From: Pseudomonadota bacterium
GTDB taxonomy: Bacteria > Pseudomonadota > Alphaproteobacteria > Rhizobiales > Xanthobacteraceae
DNA: 64,000 bases
NCBI GenBank assembly: GCA_018240595.1
Contig: JAFEFL010000043.1
Span: 62,001 to 126,000 of the forward strand
Reading direction: 5' to 3'
Both the position numbers and the translations under genes were made by a program. Of this stretch, positions 18,637 to 27,303 are shown one piece after another. The notes under the pieces were generated by a model. The model saw only the letters and a list, made by a program, of their open reading frames with translations. It did no database searches and was not told where the DNA came from. Positions within the stretch are counted from its first letter, which is position 1, and every line of letters starts with the position of its first letter.

Positions 18637-18878
18637 AAGTTGTTACGTATTTGTAATCAGGCGGCAGGTGCGGCCGGCGAACCTGCCACGCTAAAGCCAC
18701 CCTTTGGATGATCCTAGGGACCGATCACGTCTGCCGCAATGTTGGGCAATGCTGGGCCATTGGTTACGAAGCCTTATTTTGCCGAATCCAGCCAAGATCA
18801 GCCAATTTGTGCCATCCCCGCGAACAGCCGCCGGCCGGCCGTCCGCCAGTCCGTTTCGCCGCTGACAGGAGCCTTCCC

Positions 18879-20621
18879 TTGAGAGGCATCATCGCAACGC
18901 TCGCCACCGTGTGGCGCATCGCCAGCCCCTATTTCTGGTCCGAGGACCGCTGGCCCGGGCGCATCCTGCTCGCCGCGGTCGTCGCCATCGAACTGACCAT
19001 CGTCGGCATCACGGTGCTGCTCAATTCGTGGAACGCCGAGTTCTACAACGCGCTCCAGAACAAGGACTGGAACGCGTTCGTCTACCAACTCGGCTATTTC
19101 ACTATCCTGGCGGCGGCGTTCGTCGGCCTTGCCGTCTATCAGCTCTATCTCAACCAATGGCTGCAGATTCGCTGGCGGCGCTGGCTGACGCGGCACTATC
19201 TCGACGAATGGCTGGCCGGCGCCAATCACTATCGCATGCAGCTGTCCGGCGAAGCCGCCGACAACCCCGACCAGCGCATCGCCGAGGACGTCACGTCCTT
19301 CGTCTCCAGCACACTGTCGATCAGCATCCAGTTGCTCAGCTCGCTGGTCACGCTGTTCTCCTTCATGGTGATCCTGTGGAAGCTGTCGGCGGCGGCGCCG
19401 CTGCATCTTTTCGGCATCGCCTACGACATCCCCGGCTATCTCCTGTGGGCGGCGCTGCTCTACGCCATCGTCGGCACGACGTTCACCCATCTCATCGGCC
19501 GACCGCTGATCGCGCTGAATTTCCAGCAGCAGCGCTATGAAGCCGACTTCCGTTTCAACCTGGTGCGCGTGCGCGAGAATTCCGAGCAAATCGCCCTGCT
19601 CGAAGGCGAAGCCGCCGAGCGCGACCGGCTGCTGATGCGGTTCGGCAATGTGGTGTCGAACTGGCTCGCCATCATGTCGCGGCAGAAGAAGCTGACGTTC
19701 TTCACGGCCACGTATTCGCAAGCCGCTGTCGTGTTTCCCTTCATCATGGTGAGCCCGGCCTATTTCGCCGGCGCTATGCAGCTCGGCGGCCTGATGCAGA
19801 CCGCCAATGCCTTCGGCCGCGTGCAGGATGCGCTGTCGATCTTCGTCACCTTGTATCGCAGCCTCGCCGACTGGCGCGCCGTCATCGAACGTCTCGACGG
19901 CTTCGACCGTTCGGTGGCTAGTGCCCAGGCGCTTGCGGTGACGCCGCCGGTTGTCGAGGTCGAACCCGGCGATGGCACCGTCGTCAGCATCAAGGATCTG
20001 GCGGTGAAACTGCCAACCGGCGCGCCGCTGATCACCGCCCGCGACCTGACCATCGGCGCCGGCGAGCACGTCTTGGTCACCGGGCCGTCCGGCTCCGGCA
20101 AATCGACGTTCTTCCGGGCGCTGGCCGGGATCTGGCCTTTCGGCTCCGGCACCATCCATGTCCCCAAGGGCGCGAAAGTCATGATGCTGCCGCAGCGACC
20201 CTACTTCCCCATCGCGCCTTTGGCCGCAGCGGTCGCCTATCCGCTCGAGCCGAGCGCTACCGACAATGCTGCGATCGGCGAATTGATCAGCGCCGCCGGT
20301 CTGCCGGCGCTGGCCATCCGCCTCGACGAGGAAGCGCACTGGAACCGCATGCTGTCGCTGGGCGAGCAGCAGCGTCTCGGCATCGCTCGCGCGCTGCTCC
20401 TCAAACCGGACTACCTTTTCCTCGACGAGGCGACCGCGTCGCTCGACGAGGCGGCGGAAGCCAATGTCTACCGACTGCTCCAGGAAAGGATGCCCGGCAC
20501 CACCATCGTCTCGATCGGCCATCGCTCGACGCTGGCGGCCTTCCACCGCCGCCGTCTCGATGTCGAACGCGGCGCCGAGGGCACCCTGCTCAGCGAAAGC
20601 ACACTCGCCGCCGCGGAGTGA
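18879..20621 (+). CDS. ABC transporter, fused permease and ATPase (YddA / SbmA-related)
   Basis: The chosen TTG start (18879) follows ACAGGAG and gives the family N-terminus ATVWRIASPYFWSEDRWPG; the frame is open further upstream to 18708 but reads as non-coding. The permease half (about 1-340) is an ABC_membrane_2 domain with about six helices. The ATPase half has Walker A GPSGSGKST, signature LSLGEQQRLGIARAL, and Walker B YLFLDEATASLDE. Length is 580 residues. Relatives include YddA, BacA-like vitamin B12/peptide transporters and peroxisomal ABCD proteins. The substrate is unknown. Confidence 0.88.
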   Translation: MRGIIATLATVWRIASPYFWSEDRWPGRILLAAVVAIELTIVGITVLLNSWNAEFYNALQNKDWNAFVYQLGYFTILAAAFVGLAVYQLYLNQWLQIRWRRWLTRHYLDEWLAGANHYRMQLSGEAADNPDQRIAEDVTSFVSSTLSISIQLLSSLVTLFSFMVILWKLSAAAPLHLFGIAYDIPGYLLWAALLYAIVGTTFTHLIGRPLIALNFQQQRYEADFRFNLVRVRENSEQIALLEGEAAERDRLLMRFGNVVSNWLAIMSRQKKLTFFTATYSQAAVVFPFIMVSPAYFAGAMQLGGLMQTANAFGRVQDALSIFVTLYRSLADWRAVIERLDGFDRSVASAQALAVTPPVVEVEPGDGTVVSIKDLAVKLPTGAPLITARDLTIGAGEHVLVTGPSGSGKSTFFRALAGIWPFGSGTIHVPKGAKVMMLPQRPYFPIAPLAAAVAYPLEPSATDNAAIGELISAAGLPALAIRLDEEAHWNRMLSLGEQQRLGIARALLLKPDYLFLDEATASLDEAAEANVYRLLQERMPGTTIVSIGHRSTLAAFHRRRLDVERGAEGTLLSESTLAAAE

Positions 20622-20652
20622 CCGCCGCCAATGCGGTCAGCGGCCGGACAAA

Positions 20653-20683
20653 AAAACGGCGGTCCTTGCGGGACCGCCGTTTT
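20653..20683. terminator. Bidirectional terminator between the ABC transporter and porin genes
   Basis: A perfect 13-base stem (AAAACGGCGGTCC / GGACCGCCGTTTT) with a 5-base loop is flanked by A-runs and T-runs on both sides. It serves both convergent genes. Confidence 0.92.
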
Positions 20684-20715
20684 CGTTTGGCCGGTGAAGG
20701 CCGATGACGTTCGGC

Positions 20716-21585
20716 TTACTTGAGCGCCGAGAAAGTAGTGTCGAACTTGAGCGTGGCGACGAAGCGATCGCCGCACATATTGTTGCCGCCGGCGGCCGCG
20801 CCGCACTGGTTGGCGCCAACGGTCGGACGCTTGATGTTCGTACCCCAGTAACGCAGGTCGAGGGTCGCGGCCTTGTAGTTGAACACGAGACCGACATCCC
20901 AGTAGGTGTCCGAGACCGAGCCGTAGTTGGCGGTGACGCCGCTCGAGTACCACTCATAGCCGATCTCCGGGTTCAGCGCGATGCTCACGCCCCACGGCTG
21001 CCAGGGCAGCGTGATGGTGGCGTTACCGGCGTAGAAGTAGTGCTTGGCATCGCCGATCCAGGCGCCGCCGGGCAGAACGGCCTTGTTGTTGAAGTTGTTG
21101 AAGCCGGTTTCGAAGATGCCGCCGACGCTCAGCCAGTCGTTAAACTTGTAGCTCGGCTTGACGTACATTTCGCCGAAGCTGCCGTTGGCCAAGGTCGCGG
21201 TCGTGCCGCCCGGGTAGCCGTAATAGACGTAACCGACATCGAGGCCGAAGTTGCCGTAGGTGAAGCGCACGCCCGCGTTCGGATCGATTTCCGCGTCGGC
21301 GAAGCCGGTCCACAGGCTCGAACCCCAGACGCCGGCGTAAAGCTGGAACATCTCGTTGATGTTGTAGCGGAACTCGACATAGCCCTGAACCGCCGGATGG
21401 TGGTTCGACTGCGAAATGCCGCGCAGGACATAGTCGCTGGTGAACGCGACGCCAAAGGCGACATCCCAGGGCGAAACGGCGACCGGCGCCACGACCTTCT
21501 TGGCCTTCACCGGCATGTCCGCGGCAAACGCGGGCGCGGCGGACAAAGCGACCGCGGCGAGAGCTGACAACAACAACTTCTTCAT
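20716..21585 (-). CDS. TorF-family putative outer-membrane porin
   Basis: The start is the ATG at 21585, giving MKKLLLSALAAV and a clear Sec signal peptide ending AFAAD; the frame extends upstream to 21636 without need. The mature protein is a beta-barrel with the TorF family marker DYVLRGISQS near the N-terminus, alternating aromatic strands, and Gly-rich turns. The pair of cysteines in NQCGAAAGGNNMCG could form a loop disulfide. It resides in the outer membrane; what it transports is not known. Confidence 0.85.
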   Translation of the reverse strand: MKKLLLSALAAVALSAAPAFAADMPVKAKKVVAPVAVSPWDVAFGVAFTSDYVLRGISQSNHHPAVQGYVEFRYNINEMFQLYAGVWGSSLWTGFADAEIDPNAGVRFTYGNFGLDVGYVYYGYPGGTTATLANGSFGEMYVKPSYKFNDWLSVGGIFETGFNNFNNKAVLPGGAWIGDAKHYFYAGNATITLPWQPWGVSIALNPEIGYEWYSSGVTANYGSVSDTYWDVGLVFNYKAATLDLRYWGTNIKRPTVGANQCGAAAGGNNMCGDRFVATLKFDTTFSALK

Positions 21586-21966
21586 AGGACCCTGCCCCTT
21601 TGCATTTCGATCGACGCAACGCCGATCCACCAGCATCGCCCTTTGCGTTTTCAGCAGGCCGTACCCCGGGCCGCTTTTGCTCGTGCCTTAACGCAATGTG
21701 GCGCGCGTTGGGATTATTTTTCCTCCGGAGACATGCAAATCGGCAAGCCAAAAACAATGGCAGTTGCTGCCTTATTGGGCGATTGAGCCTTGTTTTCAGA
21801 GATTCAAACCAGGTGTTGCGATGATGTCACAGCTTAAGAAGCAACCGGCGATCTCGGCGAATTCGATTTCGCCCGATGTTTATTGAGCTTTTGACGGCGT
21901 GGTATTCAGTTCATGAAGCGGCGACGGGGTCGGCTATATTTGGCGGTATATAAAACAAATAAAAAT
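21586..21966. other. AT-rich intergenic region upstream of the porin
   Basis: About 380 bases with no convincing gene. It is noticeably richer in A and T than its neighbours, especially 21710-21960, as expected for the porin promoter and possibly a small regulatory RNA, but I see no specific motif. Confidence 0.35.
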
Positions 21967-21991
21967 GCCGACCTGTCGAAGACAGGCCGGC
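21967..21991 (-). terminator. Rho-independent terminator of the ketopantoate-reductase-like gene
   Basis: On the minus strand GCCGGCCTGTC-TTC-GACAGGTCGGC is followed by ATTTTTATTT. It lies about 36 bases downstream of the gene's stop at 22028. Confidence 0.9.
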
Positions 21992-22027
21992 AAGAAATTT
22001 TGCGGTATCGCGACGTGATTCGGGAGG

Positions 22028-23092
22028 CTAGGCCGCCTTCTTGCGGTTGGCGGCGAGCAGCTCATCGACCAGCGCCACGCCGGCATCGATCACTGGATGA
22101 CTCAAGCCCTTCTGCTTGGCGATGAGCTGCACGAGCTTGTCGGCCCGCTCGATATGCGGCGCGCCGTTAAAGAGAGCACGGGCGGCCGACGCCGGCCGCG
22201 ACAGGCTTTCGGCCGCGGCGGCATACTTCTCGAACGGCACCAGATCGGACGGCGACGCGCCGAGCTTCACGCACAGGTCGAACACGAAGTTATAGACCGA
22301 GCGCGATTCCTCGATGTTGTTGTGCACGGCTTCCTTGGCGGTGCGCATGCCGTCCTTGGTGATGCAGCGATAATTGCCGGCCAGCAGCATCGACCACTTG
22401 GCCAGTGGCACGAAAATCGAGTCGTAGACCTTCAACTTCACCGGCAACTCGATCTTGCCTTCCGGTGCATCGAAGCGCGCCGCCTCGACGTCCTTCTCGA
22501 GCTGGCGGACGAGCGCGGTGTCCTTGTCGTCTTCGAAGCGCGCGCATTTGAAGTTGGTCGGCAGCGTCACCAACAACTCATTGGCCTTGCCATCGGGCGG
22601 GCGGATCGCCTGCGGGTCGGGGCTGTTAAGCGTGATCTTCTTCGGATCGACCGAATCCCAGACCGACGCATCGGTGTAGGCAGCCTTCAGCGGTTCATAG
22701 TCGAGCCCCGGGATGCGCTTGATATAGGGCAGCGGCGGCATGTTCATAATCGACATGCACGGCTTGTTCGACTTGCCGACGGCGTCGAGCAACTGGCGCA
22801 CGCCTTCGGAGCGATACTGCGGCTCCTGCATGCATAGGCCGACGAGGTCATAGTCGCCCGGATTGACGCCGGTCGCCGGACCCGCGGTGACCTTGCCCGG
22901 CAGCTTGCGCGATTCGAGCAGCACCGGCTCGGCGCGGCCGCGCACCGGCAGTTTCACCTTGAAGCCCTCGGCGTTGATCAGGTCGGCTTCCGCCGGCAGG
23001 CACACGAGGTGAATGGAATGTCCGCCGAACAGCAGCTTGGAGGCCAGGAGCGACCCGTAAGATGCGCCCATGAGTAGAATTTTGTGCGGCAT
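22028..23092 (-). CDS. Ketopantoate reductase-like NAD(P)-dependent oxidoreductase
   Basis: I start at the ATG at 23092 behind GGGAG, which puts the Rossmann glycine motif (ILLMGASYGSLLASKLL) at the N-terminus as in ApbA/PanE proteins; 354 residues. The centre and C-terminal half are helical, with KLKVYDSIFVPLAKW. The family reduces ketopantoate or related 2-keto acids. The protein is longer than typical PanE (about 300), and the usual ketopantoate residues cannot be confirmed, so the substrate is uncertain. The C-terminus is basic (ANRKKAA). Confidence 0.65.
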   Translation of the reverse strand: MPHKILLMGASYGSLLASKLLFGGHSIHLVCLPAEADLINAEGFKVKLPVRGRAEPVLLESRKLPGKVTAGPATGVNPGDYDLVGLCMQEPQYRSEGVRQLLDAVGKSNKPCMSIMNMPPLPYIKRIPGLDYEPLKAAYTDASVWDSVDPKKITLNSPDPQAIRPPDGKANELLVTLPTNFKCARFEDDKDTALVRQLEKDVEAARFDAPEGKIELPVKLKVYDSIFVPLAKWSMLLAGNYRCITKDGMRTAKEAVHNNIEESRSVYNFVFDLCVKLGASPSDLVPFEKYAAAAESLSRPASAARALFNGAPHIERADKLVQLIAKQKGLSHPVIDAGVALVDELLAANRKKAA

Positions 23093-23211
23093 GGATTGGG
23101 TCTCCCTCTCGCTTTTCTTGGACGGTGCCGTTTCTGGGTGCAGGCCCGTGGGCCGCGGAGCCCGCAATTTAGGCGGGCTACCGCAGCGATGCAATTGGCG
23201 TCGCCGCGCCG

Positions 23212-24243
23212 TCAGGAAGGCTCGTTTTCAGCGGCCAGCGGCGGGTTGCGCCGCGGCAAACCCGGGATCATCGCGGCGAGCGCTGCGAAGGAACGGCCGA
23301 AGGGCACGATGAACTCGCCGGTGATGGTGTGCGCGTCGGCACGTACCGGCTGAACGCCGAAGGTGAGTTTCTCCGGTGTCTTCGACGGAACATGCAAGGT
23401 GCCGAACAGCCAGTCCCAGATCGCCAGACAGCTGCCTAGGTTCTTGTTGAAGTGCACCGGGTTGGTCGAGTGGTGCACCTGATGGTGCGCCGGGCTCAGA
23501 AAGACGCGGCCGAGAAGCCCGCGGAACGCGATCCAGACATGGGTGTGCTGCAGGTGGACATAGACGTGGATGAACACCACCAGGATGATGTTGCTGCCCG
23601 ACAGCGCGTATTGATAGGTGGTGTCGCCGAACAGGTAAGCGCCCACGCCGTTGGCGAGCGCGCCGACAATAGCGAGAATATTGCCGAACACATAAGTGTC
23701 GAGCGGGTGCATCCGGAACGTCGTCAGCGGCGTCAGCACTTCGGCCGTGTGATGCACCTTGTGCACTTCCCACAAGAACGGCACGCGATGCTTGAGATAA
23801 TGATCGATCCAGTAACCAAACTCGTAGGCCAGGAACATCAGCACGGTAATGACGGAGCGTGACGCCCATTCCGGCCAGGTCGTGGCCGCCGGCTTACCAA
23901 ACACCGCCACGAGGCCGCTCAGCACGCCGTTGGTCAGGAACTGATACGACACCGCCGCCACGCCGACGATGGCACCGAACACGAAGACGTTGAACAGGAA
24001 ATAGCCGACATCGGCCACGGTCGAGGGGCTGCGCAGAATGCGGCGCGGGAACAATGCGCGCGCCAGCGCCCGGAGCCGAAGACGGCGGCCGCGGCGGACG
24101 CGCCGCCAGGCCAGAAACGCCGCGGCGACGGCGAGCGCGCAGAGCAGCGAATTGACCGAGAAGTCCGACCCCACCGAGAACAGTACATGCGTCAGGTGAT
24201 CGAAATTGCGCTTCAGCGCGGCCCAGAGGAATTCCAAGAACAT
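23212..24243 (-). CDS. Sterol desaturase / fatty acid hydroxylase family membrane protein
   Basis: The 343-residue integral membrane protein has four or more helices and the histidine clusters of the di-iron hydroxylase family: HYLKH, HKVHHTAE, and the late HHQVHHS (each around a hydrophobic segment). These bind two irons and allow O2-dependent hydroxylation of lipids such as carotenoids, sphingolipids or hopanoids. It is transcribed in the same direction as the preceding basic-protein gene, but a hairpin separates them. Confidence 0.9.
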   Translation of the reverse strand: MFLEFLWAALKRNFDHLTHVLFSVGSDFSVNSLLCALAVAAAFLAWRRVRRGRRLRLRALARALFPRRILRSPSTVADVGYFLFNVFVFGAIVGVAAVSYQFLTNGVLSGLVAVFGKPAATTWPEWASRSVITVLMFLAYEFGYWIDHYLKHRVPFLWEVHKVHHTAEVLTPLTTFRMHPLDTYVFGNILAIVGALANGVGAYLFGDTTYQYALSGSNIILVVFIHVYVHLQHTHVWIAFRGLLGRVFLSPAHHQVHHSTNPVHFNKNLGSCLAIWDWLFGTLHVPSKTPEKLTFGVQPVRADAHTITGEFIVPFGRSFAALAAMIPGLPRRNPPLAAENEPS

Positions 24244-24336
24244 GCCCTCGCGTCGTGAGCGACGGGCGATCCTAGCGGGGCCTTGGTAATGATTTGCTTA
24301 CACGGAAGGGCCCAATTCCACCGGCGGCGCAAAGCA

Positions 24337-24370
24337 TGACGGGCGGCCGCCGGCTGGCGACCGCCCGTCA
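24337..24370 (-). terminator. Hairpin terminator downstream of the basic-protein gene
   Basis: TGACGGGCGGCCGCC / GGCGACCGCCCGTCA forms a long stem with a 4-base loop and one mismatch, 30 bases after the gene's stop. There is no long T-run. Confidence 0.6.
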
Positions 24371-24400
24371 TCAGGTGACAAAACGATGGCGAATGCCGGG

Positions 24401-24631
24401 CTATTGCCCGTCGCCCATGCCGCCGAGGCTGGGCGCCGGCGGCGGGGCCATCGGCGCCGGAGCCGCCGGCTTCGGGGCCGCCTTTTTCTTCGGCGCCGCC
24501 TTCTTGGCCGGCTTGGCCGCCTTCTTCGCAGCCTTCTTCTTGGCTTTCACCATTCCCTTCTTCTTGGCGGGGCCCGCCTTTTTCGCCTTCTTCTTCGACG
24601 CCTTTACAGCCTTCTTGCGCTTCTTCGCCAT
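24401..24631 (-). CDS. Lys/Ala-rich histone H1-like protein
   Basis: This 76-residue protein is almost wholly Lys, Ala and Pro: KKxxKK and PAKKA repeats up to residue 55, then an Ala/Pro segment ending GGMGDGQ. This is the composition of bacterial H1/Hc1-like nucleoid proteins, which bind DNA nonspecifically. A strong GGAGGTCGATC precedes the ATG. It stands alone behind its own promoter gap and is followed by a hairpin. DNA binding is inferred from composition only. Confidence 0.8.
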   Translation of the reverse strand: MAKKRKKAVKASKKKAKKAGPAKKKGMVKAKKKAAKKAAKPAKKAAPKKKAAPKPAAPAPMAPPPAPSLGGMGDGQ

Positions 24632-24728
24632 GATCGACCTCCGATCGGTTTGCGCTTGATCAGTCAGAGGCCGCGGCCACTCATTCCGCGGCCTTCATCC
24701 GAAAACAGTCAGCGTGTCTGTTCGCGCC

Positions 24729-26063
24729 CTAGCCGGCGCTGGCGTCGCCAAGGCCGAGGCCTTGTCGGGCGAGCTGTTCCGGCACCGGGCCGCCGGTCGC
24801 CCAGTCGATCAGTTCGACCGTGTGGACGACCGGTATCGACGTTCCGGAAGCGATCTGAGTCATGCAGCCGATATTGCCGGCCGCGATCACATCCGGCTGG
24901 AGCTGTTCGATATTGGCGACCTTGCGGTCCCGCAGCCTCGCCGCGATGGCCGGCTGGAGAATGTTGTACGTGCCCGCCGAGCCGCAACACAAATGCCCCT
25001 CGCCGATATCTTTGACGACAAACCCCAACTTGGAAAGCAAATCTTTCGGCGCATGCACTACCTTCTGGCCATGCTGCAGCGAACAGGCAGCATGATAGGC
25101 GACGTTGAGTGGTTGCGCCGAAGCGTTGGCGGCAAGTCCAAGCGTAGCGAGATACTCGCTAATGTCCTTGGCGAGACCTGAGACCTTCTTGGCCTTGTCG
25201 GCATAGGCAGGCTCATTGCGGAACATGTGGCCGTAGTCCTTGATGGTGGTGCCGCAGCCCGACACGGTCACCAGGATGGCGTCGAGCGGCCCACGTTCGA
25301 TCTCGCGGGTCCAGGCGTCGATGGTGCCGCGCGCTTGCGCGAAGGCCTGTTCTTCCCGACCCATGTGATGGGTCAGCGAGCCGCAGCACCCCTCGCCTTC
25401 GGCGATCACGACTTCGATGCCGTGCCGGTTGAGGGTGCGGATGGCGGCCGCGTTGGTCGAGGGGCTGAGCACCGGATTGATGCAGCCGCCGAGCAGCGCC
25501 ACCCGACCGCGCCGCTCGCCGGCGGCCGGATACACCTTGCCGGCGCGGTCCGACGGCGGCGCCGGCGAGGTCACCGGCGTCAGCCGCACCATGGCCGCCA
25601 GCCGCGACAGGCCGAGCGCGGCGAAAGCCGCCGCGAAAGGCCGGGCGAGCTTGCCGCCAACCACCGCGAGACGGAACAGGCTCTGGTCAGTCAGCACCCG
25701 CGCCAGCATGGCCCGGATAGCCCGGTCCGGCAGCGGCCGCTTGTAGGTCTTCTCAATGTGGTCGCGGGCATGATCGACCAGGTGCATGTAGTGCACGCCC
25801 GACGGGCAGGTCGTCATGCAAGACAGGCAGGACAGGCAGCGGTCGATGTGCTTGACGGTCTCGCGGTCGGCCGGACGGTCGTTTTCCAGCATCTCCTTGA
25901 TCAGGTAGATACGACCGCGCGGGCTGTCGAGCTCGTCGCCGAGCAGCACGTAAGTCGGGCAGGTCGCGGTGCAGAAGCCGCAATGCACGCAGGCGCGCAG
26001 GATCTGGTCCGCTTCGGCGATCTGCGGATTGGCGAGCTGGGCCAGCGAGAAATTGGTCTGCAT
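24729..26063 (-). CDS. glcF: Glycolate oxidase iron-sulfur subunit GlcF
   Basis: The 444-residue protein has two 4Fe-4S ferredoxin motifs near the N-terminus (CVHCGFCTATCP and CLSCLSCMTTCP) and two CCG domains (GEGCCGSLTHHMG and GHLCCGSAG). It carries electrons from the GlcD/GlcE flavoprotein to the quinone pool when glycolate is oxidised to glyoxylate. I start at MQTNFSL (26063), 8 bases after the glcE stop; a start at 26087 would overlap glcE. It is the last gene of glcDEF. Confidence 0.95.
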   Translation of the reverse strand: MQTNFSLAQLANPQIAEADQILRACVHCGFCTATCPTYVLLGDELDSPRGRIYLIKEMLENDRPADRETVKHIDRCLSCLSCMTTCPSGVHYMHLVDHARDHIEKTYKRPLPDRAIRAMLARVLTDQSLFRLAVVGGKLARPFAAAFAALGLSRLAAMVRLTPVTSPAPPSDRAGKVYPAAGERRGRVALLGGCINPVLSPSTNAAAIRTLNRHGIEVVIAEGEGCCGSLTHHMGREEQAFAQARGTIDAWTREIERGPLDAILVTVSGCGTTIKDYGHMFRNEPAYADKAKKVSGLAKDISEYLATLGLAANASAQPLNVAYHAACSLQHGQKVVHAPKDLLSKLGFVVKDIGEGHLCCGSAGTYNILQPAIAARLRDRKVANIEQLQPDVIAAGNIGCMTQIASGTSIPVVHTVELIDWATGGPVPEQLARQGLGLGDASAG

Positions 26064-26071
26064 GACGTCTT

Positions 26072-27286
26072 TTACACCCCAGCCCACATCCGGCCCGGAT
26101 TGAGCACGGCCCTGGGATCGAAGCTCTCCTTCACGCGCCGGCTTAGGGTCGCTAGCCCCGCCTCCTGCGGCTGGAATACGTCGAGCGAGGCGCGCAAAGC
26201 CGCCGGCGCACGCATCAGCGTGGCGTGGCCGCCGAGTTCCGCAACCGTTCGGCGGATCGAGCCGGCGTCGGCCTCGCCTTCGAACGGCATTGCCACCCAG
26301 ACGAGACCGCCGCCCCAGTCGTAGAACATCTGCGCCGCCGGCGTGATGAGATCCACCAGCCGGTGCGCCTGCGCGGGCGGCGTGGAGATGCGCCAGAGCG
26401 GCCGGGTCCGCGCGCTGTCGGCGGCGAAAGGCGCGACCTCGCGCACGCTGCGCCAGACCTTTTTTGAATCGGCTTGGTCAAGCGTGACCACGGAGCCGAA
26501 AGGCTGCATCAGCCGCGTCAGCATCGCCGTGCGGTGGGCCACCGACGGCGCGACGCCTTCGAGCCGCAGCACGGTCGCCGCTTCTGCCTTCGGCAGGCCG
26601 TCGAAATAGGACGCGACGTGGTCCGGCAGATGCGCGGCGGCGGAGACGTCGCAGGACGAGCCGAGCGCCGCCGCCATCGCCGCGCAGGCCTGCGCGTCGT
26701 CGAGCCCCTCGACGACCACGGTCGCCTCGGTCTCCGGCTTCGGCAGCACCTTGATGGTGACATCGGTCATGGCGCCGAGCGTGCCCCAGGATCCGGCCAT
26801 CACCTTGCACATGTCGTAGCCGGTGACGTTCTTGACGACGCGGCCGCCGGACTTGATGGCCTCGCCACGGCCGGTGACAGCCGTCACGCCGAGGAAATGA
26901 TCGCGCGCCGCGCCAGCCTTGATGCGCCGCGGCCCGGCGAGATTGATGGCGATGACGCCGCCAATGGTGCCCTGCCCCGCCGGCTGGCCGAGCAGCGGCC
27001 CGTAATCCATCGGCTCGAAATCGAGCTGCTGGTTGTTGTCGTCGAGCAGCTTCTCGATCTCGGCGAGCGGCGTGCCGGCGCGCGCGGACAGAATGAGCTC
27101 GTCCGGCTCGTAAAGCGTGACGCCCGTGAACGAAGACAGGTCCAGTGTCATGTCGGTCTGGCTCGGCCGGCCGAGCGCGCGCTTGGAACCGGAGCCGACC
27201 AGCTCGAGCGTCTTGTTGTTGCCGAGCGCCCACTGCACGGCTTGTTCGACTTGGGTGATATCGTCAGGCTTGAGAACGTCGGTCAC
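26072..27286 (-). CDS. glcE: Glycolate oxidase FAD-binding subunit GlcE
   Basis: The frame is open to 27433, but the family start matches the GTG at 27286 (VTDVLKPDDITQVEQAVQWAL), 17 bases after the glcD stop; 404 residues. A PCMH-type FAD domain (about 15-200) includes VGSGSKRALG and GPLLGQPAGQGTIGGVIA. GlcE is shorter than GlcD and probably helps bind substrate or stabilise the GlcDEF complex. The Shine-Dalgarno sequence is weak, so translation may depend on coupling to glcD. Confidence 0.92.
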   Translation of the reverse strand: MTDVLKPDDITQVEQAVQWALGNNKTLELVGSGSKRALGRPSQTDMTLDLSSFTGVTLYEPDELILSARAGTPLAEIEKLLDDNNQQLDFEPMDYGPLLGQPAGQGTIGGVIAINLAGPRRIKAGAARDHFLGVTAVTGRGEAIKSGGRVVKNVTGYDMCKVMAGSWGTLGAMTDVTIKVLPKPETEATVVVEGLDDAQACAAMAAALGSSCDVSAAAHLPDHVASYFDGLPKAEAATVLRLEGVAPSVAHRTAMLTRLMQPFGSVVTLDQADSKKVWRSVREVAPFAADSARTRPLWRISTPPAQAHRLVDLITPAAQMFYDWGGGLVWVAMPFEGEADAGSIRRTVAELGGHATLMRAPAALRASLDVFQPQEAGLATLSRRVKESFDPRAVLNPGRMWAGV

Positions 27287-27303
27287 GAAGGGTCTCGACA
27301 ACT

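Noticed and set aside
18798..20546. 582-residue minus-strand frame opposite the ABC transporter
   Set aside because: Antisense shadow; the plus strand carries Walker A, signature and Walker B motifs.
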